From: Bacillota bacterium
Lineage (GTDB): Bacteria; Bacillota; Clostridia; Saccharofermentanales; DTU023
DNA: 27,966 nt
Reading direction: 5' to 3'
Assembly: GCA_023388605.1 (NCBI GenBank)
Contig: JAEWFX010000043.1
Location: 1 to 27,966 of the forward strand
The translations under genes were made by a program, and so were the position numbers. Every line of letters starts with the position of its first letter. Position 1 is the first letter of the stretch. The notes under the pieces are model-generated. The model was not told where the DNA came from and did no database searches. It worked only from the letters and a program-made list of their open reading frames with translations. Below, piece after piece: positions 21,798-27,966 of this stretch.

Positions 21798-24392
21798 CTA
21801 TTGCTGCGACTGTTGTGGCTGCTGCGGCGGAGCTACACTCTGCTGTGGCGGTTGCATGGTAGGCTGCTGCGGTTGCAGCGGTGGATCAACAGGTTGCTGT
21901 GGTGGAGTTACCTGCTGTTGTTGTGGAGCCAGCGTAATATTATATGGATTGACATGTTGTTGTGGTGATCTATGCTGTATTGGCTGCTGAACAACTGGTC
22001 TCTCAATAGGCTGTTGCGGCTGTTGCATTGGCTGCACACCTTGTTGAGGATAAGGATAAGGAGCAGCCGAATTATTATAGGTCTGTCCCACCTGAGGTCT
22101 ATGTTGTGGTCGATACTGAGGTTGCACAGGGTATTGCTTTGGCCCTCTTCGAGCTGCAGTTTTTTGACGTTTGATCAGGAAGAGAATCAACCAAATTATC
22201 ACTATTATCAGCAATAGAGCAGATACAATAGTCACGATAATCGGAATTAATCTATATCCTTTGACGAAGTAAATGCCTTTGATTTCAGCATCGTAACGAG
22301 GATTAATGTCGACCACACGATCGGTAATCTCGTTGATTTCAAATGGTCTGGATGGATCAATTGTCACCAATTTGTCTTCAGCATCTTTGGCATAAAAATT
22401 AGTGGGTTCCAAAAAATTAAAGAAATTGTTAGAGAAGATAGGACTTGTTGTAGGCTGTGAATCTCTACGTCCGTCCCATAGTTTAACCCACTCCATCACT
22501 GCTCTGAATTTAGCTTCTTCCTCAGGAGATCGATCTAAATTCTGTAGATATTGTTGAAAAGAATTATTGCTATTATCGCTGAAATTATTTATCAAGTCAG
22601 ATACCAATGAAGTTAGTGAGGAATATTCTGAGTAACTGATATCATCTAAAGCCTTGAAAACAGAGAAGGGAATGGTACGTATTTTGCTCATACTGGGAGC
22701 ATATACTTTAAAGCGAACAGGAGGATGAGGACCTGTCATTTTGTGGAAGAGGATGTCTTGATAAGTGAACAGACCAGTATTTACATGGCTAATCTGAGTA
22801 GTCAGGGGTAATACCCTGCTTGTGAGATCATTTAATTTAAAAACATCTTGAGACTTAAATTTAGCTGTGATTAAGACAGATTTCTGATCATCCTTCTCGG
22901 CAGTAACAGCTAATTCTGTCATAGTTGCTTCATTAGTTGTTTCAGCTGTTGTTGTTTCTTCTTTTTCTTCTTTTTCTTCGGCCTTTGATTGGGTAGGTTG
23001 GGTTTCTTCTTCAACTTCTTCAGTAGTTATGGTAGCACCCAGTGCCTCTAATTTGGGCTTGACCATGGAATTAAAATTATCTGACATCAAGCTGTTCACT
23101 TTGAAAGCAAAACTTCGCTCGATATTGGAACTGGAGCTCAAATCGTCGATTATACTCAGCTCTTGAACAGGTAAAGAGGCTGAATAATTCAGATCACATT
23201 GTTCGTTTATAATATTTATAGGGATTAAGTAATCGGTATGTGGGATTTCTAATTCTGGAACATTGAATGCAATATAGTTACTTGCAGGAGAGTGACTTGG
23301 TTTACCTTGATAACCTGAATTTGTACTGTTCTCAGAATCTTCTTCAGCTAAACGAGCGTCATTAGGCATGCATAGGTAAAATCTTAATTCAGGAAATACT
23401 GATTTATCAGAAGACCCCTCAGTATGAATAGCATAATTGGTAGCTAGAACACTTTCATCCGAAGAATCGACTGTAACAGTATATTCAAAATTAGTTTGTA
23501 GGACTTGGTTGATAGCAGTCTCTATATCCTCGTGAGTACCATCAAGATTAATTAGAAAAAATACTTTATTGAGGGTAGAGTTATAAAAGGCTTTCTTATT
23601 AGTTACTATAGGTTCAATACCTAGATTATCTAACCAATTTTGCACACTACTAGGCATATCTAGATTGAAGGCCGATGCATTTTCTTCCGTAGGAACAATT
23701 TGCTCAGTATCAATATTAATGGCGGGAATCTCAAATACAATGGAGCAGACGCTTTGATCTTGATCAAGTGCTTTGAGTAGTATTGAAGTGGAATCGGGAT
23801 CATATAATCTGAAATCTTCAGACTTATAGTAGCCGTCCTTACGAGTGAGCGTTTTTTCGAAATTATTATATTTCAAAGATAAGCTATTATTGTAATCATT
23901 CTGGAAAATACTCTTGTTTTCTGACTGATCTTTGAAGATATTGTCTAACCAGGCTAATAGAACTTGATTGTCAGCATTGTCTTGGTATTCTAAATTGCTG
24001 ATGAATGTGTCGTTGACAGGACTCATATCGAAGCTGACTTCAAAGGAGGAATTAATGCCACCTGCTTTGAGTAAACTATTCATTTTTTCGACGTACTCAT
24101 CTTGATTAGTAAAACTAGCAGTCAAAGTGAGCTGTAAACCATTGTCGTCAGTAGTGACTAATTCGTGATCAAAACCTTCAGGTATGGAGTCTTCGATCAG
24201 AGTTTCTAAATCTTTGCGTTTACCTTTGAACTCATTGATGATTTCTTTGTCTGCTGTCGCGACAAAAGTACGAGTTCCGCTAAAAGCGTCATCGATGTCA
24301 AGAGTAGAACTGGTTTCGACGGAACAGCCGGTAAATAGCATCAAAATCGCTGCTATCGCGAGAATCAACAGCAACTTAAACTTAGTTTTCAT
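21798..24392 (-). CDS. Large unrecognised lipoprotein with C-terminal membrane anchor and Pro/Gln-rich tail
   Basis: I do not recognise this 864-residue protein. A signal peptide (MKTKFKLLLILAIAAI...) ends in LFTGC, so C23 is a likely lipid site, though Phe at -3 is not ideal. A beta-rich extracellular region follows (about 30-710). Within it, residues about 40-110 and 425-530 look like copies of one module, the second interrupted by a Glu/Thr-rich insert (about 457-490). A membrane helix (about 715-740) is followed by KRQKTAARR, a stop-transfer signal, and then 124 residues rich in Pro and Gln. Topology predicts the tail inside the cell. The N-terminal part recalls LppM/DUF3153-type lipoproteins. 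An AGGAG site precedes the ATG. A role in envelope sensing or scaffolding is only a guess. Confidence 0.8.
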   Translation of the reverse strand: MKTKFKLLLILAIAAILMLFTGCSVETSSTLDIDDAFSGTRTFVATADKEIINEFKGKRKDLETLIEDSIPEGFDHELVTTDDNGLQLTLTASFTNQDEYVEKMNSLLKAGGINSSFEVSFDMSPVNDTFISNLEYQDNADNQVLLAWLDNIFKDQSENKSIFQNDYNNSLSLKYNNFEKTLTRKDGYYKSEDFRLYDPDSTSILLKALDQDQSVCSIVFEIPAINIDTEQIVPTEENASAFNLDMPSSVQNWLDNLGIEPIVTNKKAFYNSTLNKVFFLINLDGTHEDIETAINQVLQTNFEYTVTVDSSDESVLATNYAIHTEGSSDKSVFPELRFYLCMPNDARLAEEDSENSTNSGYQGKPSHSPASNYIAFNVPELEIPHTDYLIPINIINEQCDLNYSASLPVQELSIIDDLSSSSNIERSFAFKVNSLMSDNFNSMVKPKLEALGATITTEEVEEETQPTQSKAEEKEEKEETTTAETTNEATMTELAVTAEKDDQKSVLITAKFKSQDVFKLNDLTSRVLPLTTQISHVNTGLFTYQDILFHKMTGPHPPVRFKVYAPSMSKIRTIPFSVFKALDDISYSEYSSLTSLVSDLINNFSDNSNNSFQQYLQNLDRSPEEEAKFRAVMEWVKLWDGRRDSQPTTSPIFSNNFFNFLEPTNFYAKDAEDKLVTIDPSRPFEINEITDRVVDINPRYDAEIKGIYFVKGYRLIPIIVTIVSALLLIIVIIWLILFLIKRQKTAARRGPKQYPVQPQYRPQHRPQVGQTYNNSAAPYPYPQQGVQPMQQPQQPIERPVVQQPIQHRSPQQHVNPYNITLAPQQQQVTPPQQPVDPPLQPQQPTMQPPQQSVAPPQQPQQSQQ

Positions 24393-24506
24393 ACAAGTCT
24401 CCTAAAATGTATTTATATTCATTATGTTATATTATGAATACAATATCTACGCTAAAAATTGCTTAGTTGAAGACATCGATTAAAAATATTTACAAAACAT
24501 ACTCTG

Positions 24507-24535
24507 TTGACAAGTTTTATAATGCTATTTATAAT
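24507..24535 (+). promoter_or_regulatory. Consensus promoter of the tRNA-CAT/tRNA-Tyr unit
   Basis: TTGACA (24507-24512), 17 bases, TATAAT (24530-24535): a perfect sigma-A consensus. The predicted start is about 14 bases before the first tRNA. Confidence 0.93.
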
Positions 24536-24555
24536 TCTCCTTGTTGTCGATGTGC

Positions 24556-24632
24556 GGGCCATTAGCTCAGTTGGTTAGAGCAGCCGGCTCATAACCGGTC
24601 GGTCCGGGGTTCGAGTCCCTGATGGCCCACCA
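24556..24632 (+). tRNA. tRNA with anticodon CAT (Met elongator or Ile2)
   Basis: 77 bases with encoded CCA. Acceptor GGGCCAT/ATGGCCC pairs fully. The anticodon stem GCCGG/CCGGT encloses loop CTCATAA, with anticodon CAT at 24590-24592. It is not the initiator type, because the first acceptor pair is a good G-C and the anticodon stem lacks the three G-C pairs in initiator arrangement. Elongator Met and lysidine-modified Ile2 cannot be separated by eye. Confidence 0.93.
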
Positions 24633-24650
24633 AACAACATTATTGAATAG

Positions 24651-24735
24651 GGGCGAATACCCAAGTGGCCAAAGGGGGCAGACTGTAAATCTGTTGTCAG
24701 TGACTTCAGTGGTTCGAATCCACTTTCGCCCACCA
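24651..24735 (+). tRNA. tRNA-Tyr, anticodon GTA
   Basis: 85 bases with encoded CCA and the long variable arm of a class II tRNA. Acceptor GGGCGAA/TTCGCCC. The anticodon stem GCAGA/TCTGT encloses loop CTGTAAA, with GTA at 24685-24687. It lies 18 bases after the CAT tRNA in one transcription unit. Confidence 0.96.
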
Positions 24736-24736
24736 C

Positions 24737-24766
24737 AAAGAGTGCAAGAGCACTCTTTTCTTTTTT
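24737..24766 (+). terminator. Terminator after tRNA-Tyr
   Basis: AAAGAGTGC pairs with GCACTCTTT across an AAGA loop (9 bp), followed by TCTTTTTT. It separates the two tRNA transcription units. Confidence 0.92.
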
Positions 24767-24809
24767 ATTCCCCTGTTAACTTGTTATTTGAATTGTTGTA
24801 ATTATCTTC

Positions 24810-24838
24810 TTGTATTCGTCGTTCTTTTCTGCTATCCT
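24810..24838 (+). promoter_or_regulatory. Promoter of the tRNA Gly-Arg-Pro unit
   Basis: TTGTAT (24810-24815), 17 bases, TATCCT (24833-24838) with an extended TGC before it. The -10 ends 13 bases before tRNA-Gly, which is short but workable. Confidence 0.6.
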
Positions 24839-24851
24839 TTTTTAGGTCAAC

Positions 24852-24925
24852 GCGGGTGTAGTTTAGTGGTAGAACATCAGCCTTCCAAGCTGATTGTGTG
24901 GGTTCGATTCCCATCACCCGCTCCA
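24852..24925 (+). tRNA. tRNA-Gly, anticodon TCC
   Basis: 74 bases with encoded CCA. Acceptor GCGGGTG/CACCCGC. The anticodon stem TCAGC/GCTGA encloses loop CTTCCAA, with TCC at 24884-24886. Confidence 0.96.
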
Positions 24926-24930
24926 CTTTT

Positions 24931-25007
24931 GGGCATATAGCTCAGTTGGATAGAGCAACAGCCTTCTAAGCTGTGGGTCGCAGGTTCGAGTCCTGCTATG
25001 CTCGCCA
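24931..25007 (+). tRNA. tRNA-Arg, anticodon TCT
   Basis: 77 bases with encoded CCA. Acceptor GGGCATA/TATGCTC has one G-T pair. The anticodon loop CTTCTAA carries TCT at 24965-24967. It starts five bases after tRNA-Gly. Confidence 0.95.
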
Positions 25008-25011
25008 TCGA

Positions 25012-25087
25012 CGAGGTGTAGCGCAGGTGGTAGCGCGCCTGCTTTGGGAGCAGGATGTCGCAGGTTCGAGTCCTGTCACCTCGACCA
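25012..25087 (+). tRNA. tRNA-Pro, anticodon TGG
   Basis: 76 bases with encoded CCA. Acceptor CGAGGTG/CACCTCG. The anticodon stem CCTGC/GCAGG encloses loop TTTGGGA, with TGG at 25045-25047. It starts four bases after tRNA-Arg. Confidence 0.96.
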
Positions 25088-25097
25088 TTGATTGCAT

Positions 25098-25134
25098 AAG
25101 ATTTCATAAGTTCGCTTATGAAATCTTTTTTTAT
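25098..25134 (+). terminator. Terminator after the tRNA Gly-Arg-Pro unit
   Basis: AAGATTTCATAAG pairs perfectly with CTTATGAAATCTT across a TTCG loop (13 bp), followed by TTTTTATG. Confidence 0.95.
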
Positions 25135-25183
25135 GTTTGAATTAGTATATTATGTAAGCGAAATAATCAGGATAGGAGAATTT

Positions 25184-27190
25184 ATGTTTAAATCTACCAA
25201 AGGATTGCTCTTCAGAAGTTTATTGCTGATTGAGATATTAGCTGTACTCATCAGTCTCAATTTATTCTATGCAGTAGAGATGAAGGCAGAGGATATACCT
25301 GCTAATGGGGTAGAGGTTATCGAAGATATCAAAGATATAGCTGAAACTCCCAGCGACGAAACAGTAGATAATTCAGCCTCAGAAACTCCCACTACTGAAA
25401 CTGGTGAGGTGACCACGGAAAGTACCACAGCACCGATCACTGAGGAGGAGTCAGCAGCAGATAAAACAGATACTGAAACCTCTGCTACTAGTACACAAGA
25501 AACTACAGCTGCTAGTACACAAGAAACTACCACCAAGCCATCTGAACAGGAAGATTTTGTGCCTAATTATGACCGCGAAGATCTCAGTTCTTATAAAGAA
25601 GGAGATTATGCTAATAGCTTCCGTTATTATTTTGGCCAATCATCTAATAGACGCTCTGGACGCAGCAAGAGATCAGCAAGAGTAACTTGGCAGCGTAAGG
25701 GCAATAAGCTGACCTCTAGCAATGGCATCAGCAGAGATAAAATCAATTTCGGTATAGATGTTTCTTATCACAACAATGATATCGATTGGAAGCAGGTCAA
25801 GGATTCGGGTCTCGTAGATTTTGCCATTTTGCGTCTGGGTTTTGCCGAGGATAATCCTGAATATGACGACTCTAAATTTGCTCGCAATGTAGCGGGTTGT
25901 AGAGCGAATGGCATTCCTTTTGGTGTCTATCTCTATTCCTATGCCTATACTGAAGAACTCGCCCTCAGCGAAGCTGAACACTGCCTACGCGTGTTGAGAC
26001 AGAATAATATTTATCCCAATGAATTGACATATCCTATCTACTATGACATCGAAGAAGTACAAAAAGGATACCGTGATGGGGTGTGGGGAACTTGGCCAGT
26101 AGTTAAAGATGGTGGCAAATATCATTCACTCTCCAACGATTTAATTGAGAAGATGATGCTGGTCTTCACCAATCGCATAGCATCGGCTGGCTATACACCA
26201 GGCGTCTACAGCTATAAAGCTTATTTTGAAAATTTTGCTAATCGCCCCAGTTTTGATCGTTGGTCTAAGTGGGTGGCACAAGTTAATACAGAGTTTACCT
26301 ATAAGGGCAAGGCGGATATCTGGCAGTGTGATTTTAAATCCTACATTCCCGGAATCAGCACTGATGTAGATGCCGATATTGATTTTTCTGGAAAATTCTT
26401 AGCTCTACGTAAAGGTACCTGGGAGAAGGACTCTGTGGGTAGGTGGTATTGCCGTGCTGATGGAAGTTATCCGAAGAATCAGTGGGAATATATTGACGAG
26501 TCTTGGTACTACTTTGATAAACATGGTTACATGAAGACTGGTTGGCTGGAGTTGAATGGCTATTGGTACTATCTCCAAAGTAGCGGTCAGATGAAGAAAG
26601 GCTGGCTCAAGTATGCCGATGAATGGTACTACTTCTACAATGGTGGATCCATGGCAGTTGGTTGGGTCAAAGATGCCGATAAATGGTACTACTTGAGTGA
26701 TAGTGGTGCGATGGTCACTGGTTGGTTGGAGGATAGCGGCAATCGCTACTATCTAGAATCAAGCGGAGCCATGATCTCTAAAACAGGTTGGCATCGTACA
26801 GACGACGGCAATTGGTGTTATGTCAAAAGCAAAAGTGGATACTTAGATACTGGCTGGCTTAAATCTAAAAACAAGTGGTATCACTTGGATAGTGCCGGCA
26901 AAATGAATGTAGGTCCTTTTTCCCACATTTACAGCGATGGTTCTCAAGCTAGTTATATAACTGACGAATCGGGAGCCCTGATCGATAAGCTGGGCTGGGT
27001 AAAAGATGCAGATGGAAACTGGTACTATGTCGCCCATCCTTCTGGTGAGCTCAAAGTAGGCTGGCTGAAGTACAAGGATGCATGGTACTACCTCAATGAG
27101 GACGAGCATGGCCGCATGCTGAGTGATAAAACCATCGTCTATCGAGGTGAAGAATACTATTTAGACAAATACGGTATTTGGTTGCCCTAG
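25184..27190 (+). CDS. GH25 muramidase with choline-binding-type wall repeats
   Basis: This 668-residue exported protein has a hydrophobic N-terminal segment (about 10-30), then a Thr/Glu/Ser-rich linker (about 45-125). A glycosyl hydrolase 25 domain follows (about 188-405), and about ten aromatic-Gly repeats fill 410-668. Catalytic residues are readable: D191 in FGIDVSYHN, D288 and E290 in YYDIEE, and the late WQCDF block. It should cleave the MurNAc-GlcNAc bond. The repeats follow the pattern WYYFDKHGYMKTGW, as in CW_binding_1 modules of choline-binding and clostridial toxin proteins, and would hold the enzyme on the wall. I chose ATG 25184, which follows TAGGAGA; an earlier in-frame ATG lies in the tRNA terminator. 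The linker contains an eight-residue tandem duplication. Autolysin and competitor-lysing roles are both possible. Confidence 0.93.
   Translation: MFKSTKGLLFRSLLLIEILAVLISLNLFYAVEMKAEDIPANGVEVIEDIKDIAETPSDETVDNSASETPTTETGEVTTESTTAPITEEESAADKTDTETSATSTQETTAASTQETTTKPSEQEDFVPNYDREDLSSYKEGDYANSFRYYFGQSSNRRSGRSKRSARVTWQRKGNKLTSSNGISRDKINFGIDVSYHNNDIDWKQVKDSGLVDFAILRLGFAEDNPEYDDSKFARNVAGCRANGIPFGVYLYSYAYTEELALSEAEHCLRVLRQNNIYPNELTYPIYYDIEEVQKGYRDGVWGTWPVVKDGGKYHSLSNDLIEKMMLVFTNRIASAGYTPGVYSYKAYFENFANRPSFDRWSKWVAQVNTEFTYKGKADIWQCDFKSYIPGISTDVDADIDFSGKFLALRKGTWEKDSVGRWYCRADGSYPKNQWEYIDESWYYFDKHGYMKTGWLELNGYWYYLQSSGQMKKGWLKYADEWYYFYNGGSMAVGWVKDADKWYYLSDSGAMVTGWLEDSGNRYYLESSGAMISKTGWHRTDDGNWCYVKSKSGYLDTGWLKSKNKWYHLDSAGKMNVGPFSHIYSDGSQASYITDESGALIDKLGWVKDADGNWYYVAHPSGELKVGWLKYKDAWYYLNEDEHGRMLSDKTIVYRGEEYYLDKYGIWLP
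25488..25530 (+). repeat. 24-base tandem duplication in the muramidase linker
   Basis: The 19-base sequence CTAGTACACAAGAAACTAC occurs at 25488-25506 and again at 25512-25530, a 24-base period that keeps frame and duplicates the residues STQETT plus a spacer. The identity at DNA level suggests a recent slippage event. Confidence 0.85.
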
Positions 27191-27219
27191 TACCAATAAT
27201 ATTTGAGAGGATAGTCGCT

Positions 27220-27753
27220 ATGGATTTAAGTGGTCTACAAGCATATCTCAACGATCTGATCATCGCTGGCGGTTTGCGAGCAGAAGACATACTGGTAGTC
27301 GGCTGCAGCACAAGTGAAGTGAGCGGTCAACGCATCGGCACAGCTGGCAGTTTAGAAATAGCAGACAATATATTGAATGTACTTTTAGAAACCGTTCAAA
27401 AGCACGATGTACTGTTGGCGGTTCAGTGCTGTGAACATCTCAATCGTGCGTTAGTGATCGAACGAAATTTATTGAAGAATAGAAATTTAACTGAAGTATG
27501 CGTTATTCCACAAGCGCATGCAGGTGGTTCATTGGCAACTGTAGCTTGGCAACGTTTTGATGACCCTATTGTCGTTGAATACATCAGAGCTGAGGCTGGT
27601 GTAGACATCGGTGACACAGAGATAGCCATGCATGTCAAACATGTACAAGTTCCTTATCGACACCCGTATAAATTCCTGGGTGAGGCTAGAGTGACTGGAT
27701 TGACCTCTCGCGCCAAACTGATCGGCGGCGAACGTGCGGTCTACCATACCTAA
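27220..27753 (+). CDS. YwlG/UPF0340 (TIGR01440) family protein
   Basis: This 177-residue protein matches the YwlG family along its length. Readable blocks are LVVGCSTSEVSGQRIGTAGS near the N-terminus, LAVQCCEHLNRALVIER in the middle, VCVIPQAHAGGSLATVA, and the C-terminal KHVQVPYRHPYKFLGEA and LTSRAKLIGGERAVY. The family is widespread in Firmicutes, and I know of no firm biochemical role. I chose ATG 27220, which follows GAGAGGAT; the frame extends upstream into the preceding gene's end. It lies 29 bases after the muramidase gene and may share its transcript, though a functional link is not evident. Confidence 0.92.
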   Translation: MDLSGLQAYLNDLIIAGGLRAEDILVVGCSTSEVSGQRIGTAGSLEIADNILNVLLETVQKHDVLLAVQCCEHLNRALVIERNLLKNRNLTEVCVIPQAHAGGSLATVAWQRFDDPIVVEYIRAEAGVDIGDTEIAMHVKHVQVPYRHPYKFLGEARVTGLTSRAKLIGGERAVYHT

Positions 27754-27792
27754 TCTTCCTCGGCTGATCGCCAATTAAGTCTTTATGCAGTC

Positions 27793-27825
27793 AAAAAAGC
27801 GAAGCTTTAAGGGCTTCGCTTTTTG
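27793..27825. terminator. Bidirectional terminator after the YwlG-family gene
   Basis: AAAAAGCGAAGC pairs with GCTTCGCTTTTT over a 7-base loop (12 bp at least), with A-runs and T-runs on both sides. It serves the plus-strand gene and the convergent partial gene ending at 27845. Confidence 0.9.
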
Positions 27826-27844
27826 CTATCGTTTTGAGTTCGAT

Positions 27845-27966
27845 CTAGGCATCTGCCCAGTTGTCGAAGTAACCTTGGACATAGACGATGGGAGTTCCCT
27901 TATCGCCACTACCAGAGGTCAAATCTGAGAGTGAACCCAACAAGTCAGTCAGACGACGTGGTGTAG
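27845..27966 (-). CDS. C-terminus of an unidentified protein (5' end outside window)
   Basis: On the minus strand a frame is open from the window edge to a TAG at 27845-27847, giving 40 codons that end in GTPIVYVQGYFDNWADA. The opening residues TPRRLTDLLGSLSDL look like a helix of a folded protein. The bidirectional terminator 20 bases beyond its stop supports a real gene end. I do not recognise the family from this fragment. Confidence 0.6.
   Translation of the reverse strand, partial: TPRRLTDLLGSLSDLTSGSGDKGTPIVYVQGYFDNWADA

Noticed and set aside
21751..21990. Plus-strand Cys/Gly-rich frame (metallothionein-like look)
   Set aside because: It is the reverse complement of the Pro/Gln codons of the lipoprotein tail and overlaps that gene's terminator; the composition is an artefact.
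24877..25107. Minus-strand open frame of 76 codons across three tRNA genes
   Set aside because: It is the antisense of tRNA-Gly, Arg and Pro; the GDRTRTCDILLPKQ-type peptide is a familiar false gene made by tRNA complements.
25118..25183. N-terminal extension of the GH25 muramidase
   Set aside because: It begins in the loop and arm of the tRNA terminator, upstream of a good ribosome site for the ATG at 25184.
1..27966. CRISPR array, insertion sequence, integrase or phage genes
   Set aside because: I found no regularly spaced repeats, transposase motif or recombinase motif on either strand by eye; the only mobile-like signal is the composition and truncation at about 6700-8440.

Overview
The window looks like a stretch of a low- to mid-GC Gram-positive (Firmicutes, probably Clostridia-class) chromosome. 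The evidence is the strong AGGAGG-type ribosome binding sites, near-consensus sigma-A promoters with 17-base spacers, lipobox lipoproteins, a GH25 muramidase with choline-binding-type wall repeats, an Opp-type peptide importer and a YwlG-family protein. I cannot name the species. Apart from one patch, the DNA reads as ordinary core chromosome.

Layout. 1-2113: the 3' end of an MBOAT O-acyltransferase gene followed by its DHHW (AlgJ/AlgX-like) partner, a pair that would O-acylate a cell-surface polymer. 2155-4776: a potassium uptake operon with two separate RCK regulators and a TrkH/KtrB channel subunit. 4850-6669: a transketolase split into two overlapping genes. About 6700-8430: a patch that looks foreign, with a strong hairpin, a response regulator and a sensor kinase that has lost its ATPase domain. 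It abuts the promoter of a tRNA-Leu(CAG) gene. 8819-14352: a complete five-gene peptide ABC importer. The binding lipoprotein has its own promoter and is separated from the permease and ATPase genes by a terminator-like hairpin. 14390-18159: an SDR oxidoreductase, MurD and an AI-2E-family membrane protein. 18267-20964: rpsO and pnp, each preceded by a leader that can fold into a structure suggesting autoregulation. 21047-24392 (minus strand): a left-handed beta-helix protein and a large unrecognised lipoprotein that also has a C-terminal membrane anchor and a Pro/Gln-rich tail. 24556-25087: five tRNA genes in two transcription units. 25184-27753: the GH25 muramidase and a YwlG-family protein. 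27845-27966 (minus strand): the C-terminus of an unidentified protein.

Several genes concern the envelope: acylation, MurD, the wall-bound muramidase, the peptide importer and the large lipoprotein. They are not one operon, and I would not claim they form one system. I see no CRISPR array, transposase, integrase, phage structural gene or rRNA. I do not see a clear new multi-gene system. The most unusual items are the double-anchored lipoprotein with an apparent internal duplication, the pnp and rpsO leaders, and the truncated two-component system beside tRNA-Leu.
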